49,322 nucleotides of DNA from an uncultured Bacilli bacterium (GCA_947626595.1 CANQST010000005.1:1-49322); one strand, 5' to 3'; numbered from the stretch's first letter, positions 9,154 through 16,156 are shown. Notes: generated from the letters alone by a model not told the origin. A program made the numbers and translations.

Positions 9154-9411
9154 ATGGAAGAAGACTTAATTAAAGAAGTAGAAGAGGAACTTTTATCTAA
9201 TTTACTAGTTGATACTGGTAAAATAATGCTTACATCTTATGAAATAGAAGTTCTAAATAAATATCATATTAATTATAAAAGTGTTTTAAGTTTGAAAGAA
9301 CTTACCTTTTTAATTGAAGAAGTTTTGCTAGAAGAAGATTATCCGGCTGATTTAGAAAATATTTCTAAAAATATAGCTGAAAGAGATTACTATCAAAATA
9401 CGAATAAATAG
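9154..9411 (+). CDS. Small acidic protein of unknown function
   Basis: 85 residues, Glu/Leu-rich, predicted mostly helical and cytosolic, no recognised domain. ATG 9154 is preferred over an upstream in-frame TTG (9130) because GGAG lies at 9145-9148. It ends eight bases before the alarmone synthetase start, with which it probably forms an operon. Related short genes beside RelQ-like synthetases would support a functional link, but that cannot be tested here. Confidence 0.65.
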   Translation: MEEDLIKEVEEELLSNLLVDTGKIMLTSYEIEVLNKYHINYKSVLSLKELTFLIEEVLLEEDYPADLENISKNIAERDYYQNTNK

Positions 9412-9419
9412 GGAGTGAT

Positions 9420-10040
9420 ATGATGCTTTTTAATGACAAAGATTTAAAAGATGTAATGTTAAAATATTCATTTGCTAAAAAGGTTTTAGAAACAGAATTA
9501 TCTATTTTGATTGAAGAATATGAATTCAATAATGGCTATAACCCTGTTGAACATGTTAAATATCGTATCAAGACAATGGAAAGTGCCACTAAAAAGCTTT
9601 CTAAAAAGAACTTAGAATTAACAGTTAATAACCTAGTTAGATATGTCAATGACATGGTAGGTGTTAGAATAGTTTGTTCATTCATATCTGATGTTTACAA
9701 AATAGTTAACATTATCAAAACTTCTAAACAATTTATTGTTAAAAATGAAAATGATTATATAAAAAATCCTAAAAATTCAGGATATACTAGTTATCACATC
9801 AATATCTTAGTACCTATTCATTTATTTGATAAAACAGAATATATTGAAGCAGAAATTCAAATTAGAACAGTTGCTATGGACTGTTGGGCTAGTATAGACC
9901 ATAAACTTCGTTATAAATTGCCAAGTAATATCCCTGAAGAGTTAGAACAAGAAATGTTACTTAGAGCTGAAGAAATGAGTGACATGGATAAAAAGATGGA
10001 TTTACTTAATGATATGTTAAGAAAATTTATTAATAGGTAA
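9420..10040 (+). CDS. relQ: Small alarmone synthetase (RelQ/YjbM-like GTP pyrophosphokinase)
   Basis: Single-domain RelA/SpoT nucleotidyltransferase that makes (p)ppGpp from ATP and GTP/GDP. The synthetase signatures are visible: NDMVGVRIVC (substrate-binding region), NDYIKNPKNSGYTSYHI (G-loop/GYxSxH type motif) and EIQIRTVAMDCWASIDHKLRYK near the C-terminus. The HD hydrolase, TGS and ACT domains are absent, and the 206-residue length matches RelQ/RelP enzymes. RelQ is favoured over RelP by gene size and general appearance, but only moderately. ATG 9423 is an equally possible start, being better spaced from GGAG (9412-9415). A 66-codon gene and a cysteine desulfurase follow closely. Confidence 0.88.
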   Translation: MMLFNDKDLKDVMLKYSFAKKVLETELSILIEEYEFNNGYNPVEHVKYRIKTMESATKKLSKKNLELTVNNLVRYVNDMVGVRIVCSFISDVYKIVNIIKTSKQFIVKNENDYIKNPKNSGYTSYHINILVPIHLFDKTEYIEAEIQIRTVAMDCWASIDHKLRYKLPSNIPEELEQEMLLRAEEMSDMDKKMDLLNDMLRKFINR

Positions 10041-10049
10041 GGTGATAAA

Positions 10050-10250
10050 ATGGACTACATGTTAGATAAAATAAAACTATTAGAAAATAAAGATAATATT
10101 ATAAATACTGCTGAGGAGATAGTAAAAAGTATCAAAAATAATAATAACTTAAATGATAGTGAAAGAATAATGACTATGGAATTAGCTATGGCCGAGCTTA
10201 ACTACGATTTATATAACTTTAAAAAATATAAAAAGGATGGTAACAAATGA
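10050..10250 (+). CDS. Small protein upstream of cysteine desulfurase
   Basis: 66 residues, charged and helical, no membrane segment and no recognised domain. Start ATG 10050 follows AAGGTGA by 4 bases. Its stop overlaps the cysteine desulfurase start as ATGA (10247-10250), indicating translational coupling, so it may be an accessory factor of the desulfurase. That is inference from position only. Confidence 0.7.
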   Translation: MDYMLDKIKLLENKDNIINTAEEIVKSIKNNNNLNDSERIMTMELAMAELNYDLYNFKKYKKDGNK

Positions 10251-11365
10251 TCTACTTAGATTACAGTGCCACAACCCCAGTAGATAGTGAAGTGTTAGAT
10301 ACTTTTATAAAGGCTACCACTAATTATTTTGGAAATCCTAATTCTATGCATAAATTAGGAATAGATGCTAAAGCCTTAATCGATGCTAGTAGTAAACAAA
10401 TAGCTGATATATTAAATATAAAACCAAACGAAATAATTTATACTAGTGGTTCAAGTGAAGCTAACAATTTAGCTTTAAAAGGTATTTGTTATAAATATAA
10501 AAATAGAGGCCATCATATCATTACGACGAAGCTAGAGCACTCATCCATTATTGATACTATCCCTTTTTTAGAAGAAAATGGATTTACCGTTAGCTATGTT
10601 AATTTAGACAATAATGGTCTCGTTGATATAAACGATTTAAAAGAAAAAATAACAGAAGACACAATTTTAATAAGTATTGCTTCTGTTAACAGTGAAATAG
10701 GTATAAGACAGCCCATTGAGAAAATAGGGGAGATTTTAAAAGATTATCCCAAAATAATTTTTCATAGTGATATAACCCAAAGTATTGGTAAAGAAAAAAT
10801 TGATTTAACAAATGTTAATCTAGCAAGTATTTCTGCTCAAAAAATATATGGTCTAAAAGGTATAGGCTGCCTAATAAAAAAAGAGAAAATAATGTTAGAA
10901 CCACTAATTCATGGTGGTAAATCAACAACTATTTATCGGAGTGGAACTCCCGCCACTTCTTTAATAGCGTCTTTTTCTAAAGCTATGCGATTGTCATATC
11001 AAAATCTAGAAGAAAAAATAAGTCATGTTAAAGAATTATCACAGTATTTAAAAGAAAAAATATCTTTACTAGATATAGACATTAACAGTAATAGTTATTC
11101 AATACCACATATTATAAATGTTTCTATTAAAGGCATAAAACCAGAAGTAATGCTTCATGCCTTAGAAGAAAAAGAAATTTATATCTCAACTAGAACTGCT
11201 TGTAGTAAAGGTGACTATTCACTAAGTGTATTAGAAGTCTATCATGATATAAAAAGAGCATCGTCAAGTTTAAGAATTAGTATCTCCCATCTTACTAAAA
11301 AAGAAGAAATTGAACAATTTATTAAAGAATTTTCTAATCTTCTAACTTCATTAAAATTGAAATAA
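10247..11365 (+). CDS. Cysteine desulfurase (NifS/IscS class)
   Basis: PLP enzyme that removes sulfur from cysteine to give alanine and an enzyme persulfide for Fe-S clusters, tRNA thiolation or cofactors. PLP-lysine K199 is in SAQKIYGLKG, the N-terminal SATTPVD block is intact, the cofactor-contacting SDITQ is at 174-178, and the catalytic cysteine is C319 in TRTACSKG. The 372-residue length is typical. No IscU, ThiI or MnmA gene is adjacent, so the sulfur acceptor is not indicated. It is coupled to the upstream 66-codon gene by an ATGA overlap. Confidence 0.93.
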   Translation: MIYLDYSATTPVDSEVLDTFIKATTNYFGNPNSMHKLGIDAKALIDASSKQIADILNIKPNEIIYTSGSSEANNLALKGICYKYKNRGHHIITTKLEHSSIIDTIPFLEENGFTVSYVNLDNNGLVDINDLKEKITEDTILISIASVNSEIGIRQPIEKIGEILKDYPKIIFHSDITQSIGKEKIDLTNVNLASISAQKIYGLKGIGCLIKKEKIMLEPLIHGGKSTTIYRSGTPATSLIASFSKAMRLSYQNLEEKISHVKELSQYLKEKISLLDIDINSNSYSIPHIINVSIKGIKPEVMLHALEEKEIYISTRTACSKGDYSLSVLEVYHDIKRASSSLRISISHLTKKEEIEQFIKEFSNLLTSLKLK

Positions 11366-11464
11366 AACGGTATAAAATCAATAAAAAATTCCATTTTTAG
11401 ACCAAAAATAAGTGAAATTTAACAAATTGTATAAAATATTCAACTTTAAACTATAGAAAAAATA

Positions 11465-11473
11465 TGTTACAAT
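11465..11473 (+). promoter_or_regulatory. Extended -10 promoter of the XRE gene
   Basis: TGTTACAAT is a TGn-extended -10 (TACAAT 11468-11473) with no clear -35. The ribosome binding site AAGAGGTG starts at 11481. Confidence 0.6.
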
Positions 11474-11492
11474 AACGCTAAAGAGGTGAAGT

Positions 11493-11777
11493 ATGAAAAA
11501 AGATAAGTATCCTATGGAGAAAGCCAAAATTTTACAAGAATTAGAATATGATTTAATTTGTGACTTCATAAGAATAAGAAAAGAAAAGCATTTATCACAA
11601 CAAAAGCTTGCTGATATGTCTGGAGTAATTAGAGAAAAAATTACTAAGATAGAAAATAGACTTAATTCTCCACAAATTAATTCATTAATTGAAATTCTTG
11701 AACCAATTGGCTATACATTAAAAATAGCTCCAATTAGGAAGAAAAAACAACCAAAAGAAGAAGAAAAGGTGGCATAA
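11493..11777 (+). CDS. XRE-family helix-turn-helix regulator
   Basis: 94 residues with a Cro/C1-type helix-turn-helix at about 30-82 (RKEKHLSQQKLADMSGV followed by TKIENRLNSPQINSL). The C-terminus is a short basic tail. Size and layout resemble HigA-like antitoxins or solitary XRE repressors. No toxin gene is next to it, since upstream is a desulfurase and downstream a convergent gene, so an orphan regulator is the safer call. Confidence 0.85.
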   Translation: MKKDKYPMEKAKILQELEYDLICDFIRIRKEKHLSQQKLADMSGVIREKITKIENRLNSPQINSLIEILEPIGYTLKIAPIRKKKQPKEEEKVA

Positions 11778-11808
11778 TAAAACAGGATTTAAATCCTGCT
11801 TTTATTTT
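11777..11808. terminator. Bidirectional terminator
   Basis: Perfect palindrome CAGGATTT/AAATCCTG (11783-11798) flanked by A-rich and T-rich runs, lying between the convergent XRE and PASTA genes; it can serve both strands. Confidence 0.8.
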
Positions 11809-13826
11809 GCTAAAATAAATTTATAAGTAACACCATTACAACTAGTTACCGTTTTTCCTTGCGTTATACAGTTTTTATCACTTGAGTAACGACAACCAAT
11901 TGGAGAACCTGAAGTCATAGTAGTCTCCGCTTCAGCCACTATTTCAATACTTACACCAGGATAATTCTCATTAAAGAATTTCAAGAAAGCTGATTTGCAA
12001 GCATCAAATGAAGAACATTCCATATTTCTATATGCCCCAACTAAGTTATCTATTACGTAATCTTTTTTAACGCATTCTTGTTTTTGACTTTGACTAGAAG
12101 AACCACCAGAAGAGCCACCAGAAGAACTACTAGAAGAAGACGACTGTGAAGCAGCTGGTTCTTTACCTTTACTTATCATAACTGTAACCGTAGTACCTTC
12201 AGATACTTCACTACCGGCACTAATTGACTGACTAATTACATTTCCTTCTTTAACACTATTACTATACTTATATATACATGAACATTTTAAATTAAGTTTC
12301 TGTAACCTCTTTTCAGCTTCGCTTCTACTTAAGCCATCTAAAGCCGGTACTTTAATAGCTTCTCCATCAGATATAGTAACAATAATTACATCGTCATTTT
12401 TAATAACCTCACCATTTTTATAAGAATAACTTATTACTTCACCAACTTTAAAATCACTATTAAACTCATGTCTTTCTTCATATTTAATTGAATACTTATC
12501 AGCCCATGCTCTAAAATCTTCAAATGATTTAAACTTAGGCATCTTTAGACTACCCTTTGAAACAACTATTTTAACTGTTTCTCCTTGTTCAATTTTATCA
12601 CCTTTTTTATAATTAGCACTTATAACGCTATTAGCTTTTACTTTTTCGTCATATTGATCACTAAGTTCCAACTTTAATCTATTCTCAATAATCCATTCTG
12701 TTATTTTAGTAACAGACATATCAGTTAAATTAGGAACTTCAATTTCTTTACCCTTACTAAAAGTAACTTTAATAGTTTCGTCTTCTATCTTAACCATCTT
12801 TCCAGGTTCAACACTTTGCTTCATAGCTAAATTTCTCTTAATCTTATTAGAAAATTCTCTATCAAACTCATAATTAAGATGGTGCTGTTTCATATAAAAC
12901 ATAACTTCAAATTCAGTATCCTTAGTAAAATCAATTAACTTAACTTCTTCATAGCCTAATTCTTCACCATAAGAGAAAGTAATTTTCAACCCCTCATCTC
13001 TTTTTAAATTACCAGCTTTACTTTGCTCTATAACTGTATCAGGTGTCTTATCAGAAGAAACAAATTCAATTTCAACATTTGATAAGAAATTATCTTCAAC
13101 AAAATTTATAACTCTCTCGTCATTCCAAGATGTCATATCAGGAACAATTACTTCTTTACTAGGATTTGGGCCTTCACTAACCACAACAGTTAATTCTTTA
13201 ACATCATCAAGCTTACTGCCAGATTTTACATCTTGGGTAATTATTTTATATTCTGAAACCATATCACTATACTCATATTCTTGCTTCAAAGTAATATTGT
13301 TTTCCTCTGCCCACTTAACAGCCTCTGTTAAGTTTTTATTAGAAAAATCTTTAACACCACTACTAAAAGTATTAATTTCTCCTGTCGTTAAACTAGTATA
13401 AATATTTAAGCCAAAGTAACCACCTAAAAGTAGGGAAGAGATAAAAACCGTCAATTTATTCTTACTTTTAAGTCCTACCGGAACAAAGAAAATAGTAAAT
13501 AGAATTAATACTATTGGACCTATAAAACTATATATATCAAAAGAATTTCTAGATATATATAAATTTAGTCCAAAAGATGCTAATCCAACTAATAGAACAA
13601 AGCATAAAAAGAAATTTACAAAAACTTTTCTCCCTTTCTTTTCCACTTTATAATCTTCCTTCTTTATTTCTTTTTCTTCATTAATAATTTTATTCTCAGT
13701 AGGTAAAGTTTTTTCCACATCTTTTGTGGATAAAGCCTCATTACTTACTTTTTTTGGCGTAACTTTTTTCTTGCTACGATATTCTGTTTGTCTAACAACG
13801 CCAGTATCATTTTTCTTCTTTGCCAC
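11802..13826 (-). CDS. Membrane-anchored PASTA-repeat protein without kinase domain
   Basis: 674 residues. A Lys-rich cytosolic N-terminus of about 70 residues is followed by about three membrane segments (about 72-150) and then six tandem PASTA-type units of about 65 residues (about 165-585) with VVSEGP, VTFSKG, IVVSKG and VMISKG unit ends. A Ser/Gly linker precedes a Cys-containing C-terminal domain. PASTA repeats bind muropeptides or the cell wall and are usually carried by Ser/Thr kinases (PrkC/StkP) or class B PBPs. No kinase or transpeptidase domain is present here. GTG 13826 is chosen as start because AGGTGA lies just upstream (13833-13838). Confidence 0.85.
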   Translation of the reverse strand: MAKKKNDTGVVRQTEYRSKKKVTPKKVSNEALSTKDVEKTLPTENKIINEEKEIKKEDYKVEKKGRKVFVNFFLCFVLLVGLASFGLNLYISRNSFDIYSFIGPIVLILFTIFFVPVGLKSKNKLTVFISSLLLGGYFGLNIYTSLTTGEINTFSSGVKDFSNKNLTEAVKWAEENNITLKQEYEYSDMVSEYKIITQDVKSGSKLDDVKELTVVVSEGPNPSKEVIVPDMTSWNDERVINFVEDNFLSNVEIEFVSSDKTPDTVIEQSKAGNLKRDEGLKITFSYGEELGYEEVKLIDFTKDTEFEVMFYMKQHHLNYEFDREFSNKIKRNLAMKQSVEPGKMVKIEDETIKVTFSKGKEIEVPNLTDMSVTKITEWIIENRLKLELSDQYDEKVKANSVISANYKKGDKIEQGETVKIVVSKGSLKMPKFKSFEDFRAWADKYSIKYEERHEFNSDFKVGEVISYSYKNGEVIKNDDVIIVTISDGEAIKVPALDGLSRSEAEKRLQKLNLKCSCIYKYSNSVKEGNVISQSISAGSEVSEGTTVTVMISKGKEPAASQSSSSSSSSGGSSGGSSSQSQKQECVKKDYVIDNLVGAYRNMECSSFDACKSAFLKFFNENYPGVSIEIVAEAETTMTSGSPIGCRYSSDKNCITQGKTVTSCNGVTYKFILAK

Positions 13827-13962
13827 ACTAATCACCTCTACTATATAGATAATTATATAATAAATAATAAAAAATATAAATGTTAAAGAAAATAATTATG
13901 TCAAATAATGTCTAAAATAGTGTAAATAAAAATAATTGATAAAAATCTAACCTAAAAAACAT

Positions 13963-14161
13963 CTTGTAATTTTAACTAATATATGGTACTATGTATGTAG
14001 CAAGATTTTCTTGCATAAATTAAAAAGGGAACATTTAGTATGGGGCTGAATGTCCACCCTGTGTCGATATTTCACGACCTAAAGGGGTTCTATTCAACCT
14101 GGACCCCCTTTAGACCTTAATAGCTATTATTATAGCTAATAATAGTCCAAATAAGACACAA
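13963..14161 (+). repeat. Direct repeat copy 1 (sRNA/peptide module)
   Basis: About 199 bp that aligns without large gaps to 14331-14529 at roughly 90% identity by eye. It contains a promoter, a 5' hairpin and several inverted repeats. The most conserved blocks are 14057-14094 and 14103-14161. The apical loop 14095-14101 differs from its counterpart 14464-14470 in the other copy. Confidence 0.9.
13964..13992 (+). promoter_or_regulatory. Promoter of antisense RNA 1
   Basis: TTGTAA (13964-13969), 17 bases ending TATGG, TACTAT (13987-13992); the TGG makes it an extended -10. The same architecture recurs at 14332-14360 and 16861-16889. The start is predicted at A13999, seven bases after the -10. 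Confidence 0.75.
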
Positions 14162-14198
14162 ATGTATCTAAGAATTTTTATTATGAAAATTCTTTTTT
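13999..14198 (+). ncRNA. Putative antisense RNA 1 (candidate type I antitoxin)
   Basis: Predicted about 200-nt transcript. It opens with the hairpin GCAAG-ATTTT-CTTGC (14000-14014), then has ACATT/GAATGT and GTCG/CGAC stems, a long stem CTAAAGGGG/CCCCTTTAG (14079-14113 region), TATTATTATAGCTAATAATA, and a long-range TGTGTC/GACACA pairing (14060/14154 region). A hairpin AGAATTTT/AAAATTCT with seven T's (14171-14198) can terminate it. It covers nearly the whole of the 30-codon peptide gene on the other strand. No ribosome binding site precedes the one 26-codon plus-strand frame, which is not conserved in copy 2. Expression is inferred, not shown. Confidence 0.6.
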
Positions 14199-14202
14199 TC
14201 AT
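14110..14202 (-). CDS. 30-residue hydrophobic peptide (candidate type I toxin)
   Basis: Tiny gene with a strong Shine-Dalgarno (AAGGAGTG at 14211-14218 on the minus strand, 8 bases from ATG) and its own promoter (14270-14298). The product has a basic N-terminus (MKKR, then K9 and R12), one membrane-spanning hydrophobic stretch at residues 14-28 and a C-terminal KV. This charge pattern is like Fst/TxpA/BsrG-type membrane toxins, though I recognise no specific family. The predicted antisense RNA 1 runs through it from the other strand. Leader length is about 60 nt, longer than is usual in this window, which suits antisense control. Confidence 0.6.
   Translation of the reverse strand: MKKRIFIIKILRYICVLFGLLLAIIIAIKV
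14171..14198 (+). terminator. Terminator of antisense RNA 1
   Basis: AGAATTTT and AAAATTCT arms around TATTATG-type loop, followed by seven T's. The stem is AT-rich, so strength is uncertain. Confidence 0.55.
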
Positions 14203-14269
14203 TTGCGCTTCACTCCTTTCTTACTTAAAAAGAGCAAACATCCATTAAACTAAATTATTCCCTAAAAAT

Positions 14270-14298
14270 AGTATACTATAAAGTTCCAATAAATGCAA
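14270..14298 (-). promoter_or_regulatory. Promoter of the 30-residue peptide gene
   Basis: Minus strand TTGCAT (14293-14298), 17 bases, TATACT (14270-14275). It is arranged back to back with the antisense RNA 2 promoter at 14332-14360. The same divergent pair recurs at 16800-16889, where it drives the RNA ligase. Confidence 0.75.
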
Positions 14299-14306
14299 AT
14301 TGTAAA

Positions 14307-14374
14307 GTTTCAAAAAAAGTACAATTTATACTTGCAATCTCAATTAACCTATGGTACTATATTTATAGCAAGAT
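14307..14374. repeat. 68-bp direct repeat, left copy
   Basis: Matches 16836-16903 with two mismatches and no gaps, at a separation of 2,529 bp. It carries the antisense RNA promoter and the start of its 5' hairpin. The two copies bracket the RNA ligase, ATPase and partner genes. Confidence 0.9.
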
Positions 14375-14529
14375 TTTCTTGCATAAATTAAAAAGAGAAC
14401 ATTTAGTAGGTGGCTGAATGTTTACCCTTGTGTCGATATTTCACGACCTAAAGGGGTTCTATTGGGCACAGACCCCCTTTAGACCTTAATATCTATTGTT
14501 ATAGCTAATAATAGTCCAAATAAGACACA
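14331..14529 (+). repeat. Direct repeat copy 2 (sRNA/peptide module)
   Basis: Second copy of the about 199-bp module. Similarity stops at about 14529, where copy 1 continues into the peptide N-terminus but copy 2 continues into the end of the ATPase-partner operon. Confidence 0.9.
14332..14360 (+). promoter_or_regulatory. Promoter of antisense RNA 2
   Basis: TTGCAA (14332-14337), 17 bases ending TATGG, TACTAT (14355-14360); extended -10. The start is predicted at A14367. Confidence 0.75.
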
Positions 14530-14553
14530 AAAAAATCGATGACTAACAATCAT
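14479..14553 (-). CDS. 24-residue hydrophobic peptide coupled to the ATPase operon
   Basis: A 24-codon frame whose ATG (14551-14553) overlaps the TGA of the upstream partner gene as ATGA. Residues 9-24 match the C-terminal 16 residues of the 30-residue peptide except two changes (I to T, A to D). The first eight residues (MIVSHRFF) come from unrelated sequence. It has no Shine-Dalgarno of its own, so it could only be made by translational coupling, and the hairpin at 14531-14561 lies over its start. It may be a decayed or captured toxin rather than a working gene. Confidence 0.35.
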   Translation of the reverse strand: MIVSHRFFCVLFGLLLAITIDIKV

Positions 14554-14561
14554 CGATTTTT
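14531..14561. terminator. Bidirectional terminator at the end of the ATPase operon
   Basis: AAAAATCGATGA/TCATCGATTTTT with a 7-base loop, A-run on one side and T-run on the other; it works for the minus-strand operon and for antisense RNA 2. Confidence 0.85.
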
Positions 14562-14841
14562 CAATATATCAGCTAAATACAGCTCATCCTTATTATGCTT
14601 CTTGTACGTTTTGTATTTTTTAATATTACTAATTAAGTTTTTAACATTGTCTCCACCATAATATTCAGCCAAAAAGTTAGATGACTGGTCATACTTTTTT
14701 CCGTTATACTCAATATTTTTTTTTAGCAAAGACTTTTGGAGATTGAAAACTTTTAACTTTTTCGTATTTCTTTTCCATTCCTTCATTTAATATCAATAAT
14801 ATTTCTTCATTTTGTCCTTCACACATTAACAATATTTTCAT
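14550..14841 (-). pseudogene. Decayed TOPRIM-like partner of the ATPase (internal deletion plus frameshift)
   Basis: ATG 14841 overlaps the ATPase stop as TAATG. The first frame begins MKILLMCEGQNEE, which fits the EG-containing first strand of TOPRIM-like partners of OLD/AAA ATPases, and stops after 43 codons at 14710. A run of nine A's (minus strand, 14716-14724) shifts it against the second frame, which carries a typical C-terminal part (NIEYNGKKYD ... KDELYLADILKNR) to 14552. Even joined, the product is only about 96 residues and lacks the central D-x-D part of a TOPRIM fold. From memory of related proteins of about 200 residues, I infer an internal deletion as well. A separate 78-codon frame (14550-14786) is the remnant alone. 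Confidence 0.6.
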
Positions 14842-15977
14842 TACATTAGTTCCTTTTTAAAGTTCATTAATGCATCATAGCTTACATTAGTGTTAAATTC
14901 ATTATTATAGAATTTATTGCTTTTGGACAATTCAGACCTAAATTTATAATTTTCGTGCATATTTTCTAATACAATTGCATCATTATATTTGCTTATATAA
15001 ATATTATCGCTTCTACTAAACAAATCAAGTATTTCACAATAATGTGTTGTAAAAATTAAAGTAGCATTATTTTTATTAACAGATTTATCTTTATAAAGGT
15101 TAACTAAATTTTCTACTAAAGTCTTATGGAAATGATTTTCTATCTCATCAATTATTAAATCGGCACCAGTTCTTAATGAATACACAACAAAAGTGAATAG
15201 CCCAAATCCTTTAGTTGTACCACTAGATAATATTTCATATAGTTCAGTTCTTGAAACTTCTTTAGTAAGACCATTTGTATAAAAGATTTTATACTTATTA
15301 TCATTCAACATTTTTATATTTTCTAAGTGTTCGTCAAACATTTTTAATAATGAAGTTATAATTTTCAAATTATCGTTTAATAACTTATATAAGTTAAATG
15401 CTTGTGCATAATCTTTATATACATAATCATCACTTGGGCAATATATTCCTCTAAGAGTAATGTCTTTTAATATCAAATATATCATTGAAGTATCTTCTGG
15501 CAGTTTTATATTTAACTGTACTTCTTCAAATTTATCATAATTAAATAATTCTCTTGCATGAGCCTTCTTATATTCTCTTTTGTATAAATGTTCTTCTCTG
15601 AAAAAAATTGATGTGTTATCCATTGAATTTTTATTTCTTTCTAAAGTCGTCAAGTATCTATATATAATTCCATCATTATAAAAAGTAATATCTAATTTCA
15701 ATGGACTATCAATAAATTTAAAAATATTTTTTGAACTATTAATTCTATAATTAGAAAAAATATCATATATTATAGACAATAATTCAACAACAGTAGTCTT
15801 TCCAGATGCATTTTTCCCAATTATTCCCAATGTAGTAAAAACGTATAATTCATTATCTATTTCTTCTAACTCAAATTCTTTATCAGCTGCCGTTTTATTT
15901 CCTGTTGGCACAAAAGACATTGTAAAATTTTTTTCACATAATTTAAAACCATCCGCAACAATTCTTAATAATTTCAT
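14841..15977 (-). CDS. OLD/AAA_15-like ABC-class ATPase (candidate phage-defence ATPase)
   Basis: 378-residue soluble ATPase of the overcoming-lysogenisation/AAA_15-AAA_21 type. Walker A is GKNASGKT (54-61), an ABC-like signature is LSSGT (250-254), Walker B is LIIDEIE (274-280) followed by NHFH, and the switch histidine region is TTHY (310-313). Such ATPases are common in bacterial anti-phage or abortive-infection pairs with a nuclease partner. Here the partner immediately downstream is degraded. SD GGAGG lies before ATG 15977. The gene is intact and has its own extended -10 promoter. The specific system cannot be named. Confidence 0.85.
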   Translation of the reverse strand: MKLLRIVADGFKLCEKNFTMSFVPTGNKTAADKEFELEEIDNELYVFTTLGIIGKNASGKTTVVELLSIIYDIFSNYRINSSKNIFKFIDSPLKLDITFYNDGIIYRYLTTLERNKNSMDNTSIFFREEHLYKREYKKAHARELFNYDKFEEVQLNIKLPEDTSMIYLILKDITLRGIYCPSDDYVYKDYAQAFNLYKLLNDNLKIITSLLKMFDEHLENIKMLNDNKYKIFYTNGLTKEVSRTELYEILSSGTTKGFGLFTFVVYSLRTGADLIIDEIENHFHKTLVENLVNLYKDKSVNKNNATLIFTTHYCEILDLFSRSDNIYISKYNDAIVLENMHENYKFRSELSKSNKFYNNEFNTNVSYDALMNFKKELM

Positions 15978-15999
15978 TTTCTAGCCTCCTCATATAACA

Positions 16000-16008
16000 A
16001 TTATATCA
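16000..16008 (-). promoter_or_regulatory. Extended -10 promoter of the ATPase gene
   Basis: Minus strand TGATATAAT, about 22 bases before ATG 15977, with no clear -35. The leader would be about 16 nt. Confidence 0.6.
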
Positions 16009-16156
16009 TAATTTTCACAAAAAAACATTTTTTTTGGTTTTTTAACATTTTTTTGCTATATAATACGCAATTTTTAAGAAAAAATCAAGCATTTTTAGTA
16101 TTATATGTAAAATTGTTAATATGATACATTCTTATATTAATATAACTAGTAAAAGT

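Larger units (their letters stand above)
14367..14561 (+). ncRNA. Putative antisense RNA 2
   Basis: Predicted about 190-nt RNA with the same helices as antisense RNA 1. Its native terminator has been replaced by the strong hairpin at 14531-14561. It is antisense to the 24-codon peptide frame 14479-14553 and to the last codons of the ATPase-partner gene. The loop of the main stem (14464-14470, GGGCACA) differs from copy 1 (CAACCTG), while flanking stem bases are unchanged. Confidence 0.55.

Noticed and set aside
11493..11777. HigBA-type toxin-antitoxin with the XRE protein as antitoxin
   Set aside because: No toxin-sized gene next to it on the same strand; the nearest genes are a cysteine desulfurase and a convergent PASTA protein.
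14077..14114. GC-rich stem as terminator for the peptide mRNA or antisense RNA 1
   Set aside because: No T-run follows the stem on either strand; treated as an internal RNA structure.
14040..14117. 26-codon plus-strand frame inside antisense RNA 1
   Set aside because: No ribosome binding site, and the ATG and frame are not kept in copy 2 although the DNA is about 90% identical.
13999..14198. Type III toxin-antitoxin RNA (ToxI-like)
   Set aside because: No short tandem pseudoknot repeats and no ToxN-like protein; a convergent hydrophobic peptide fits type I better.
13963..14529. CRISPR-like array or retron
   Set aside because: Only two repeat units of about 200 bp, no spacers, no cas genes and no reverse transcriptase anywhere in the window.
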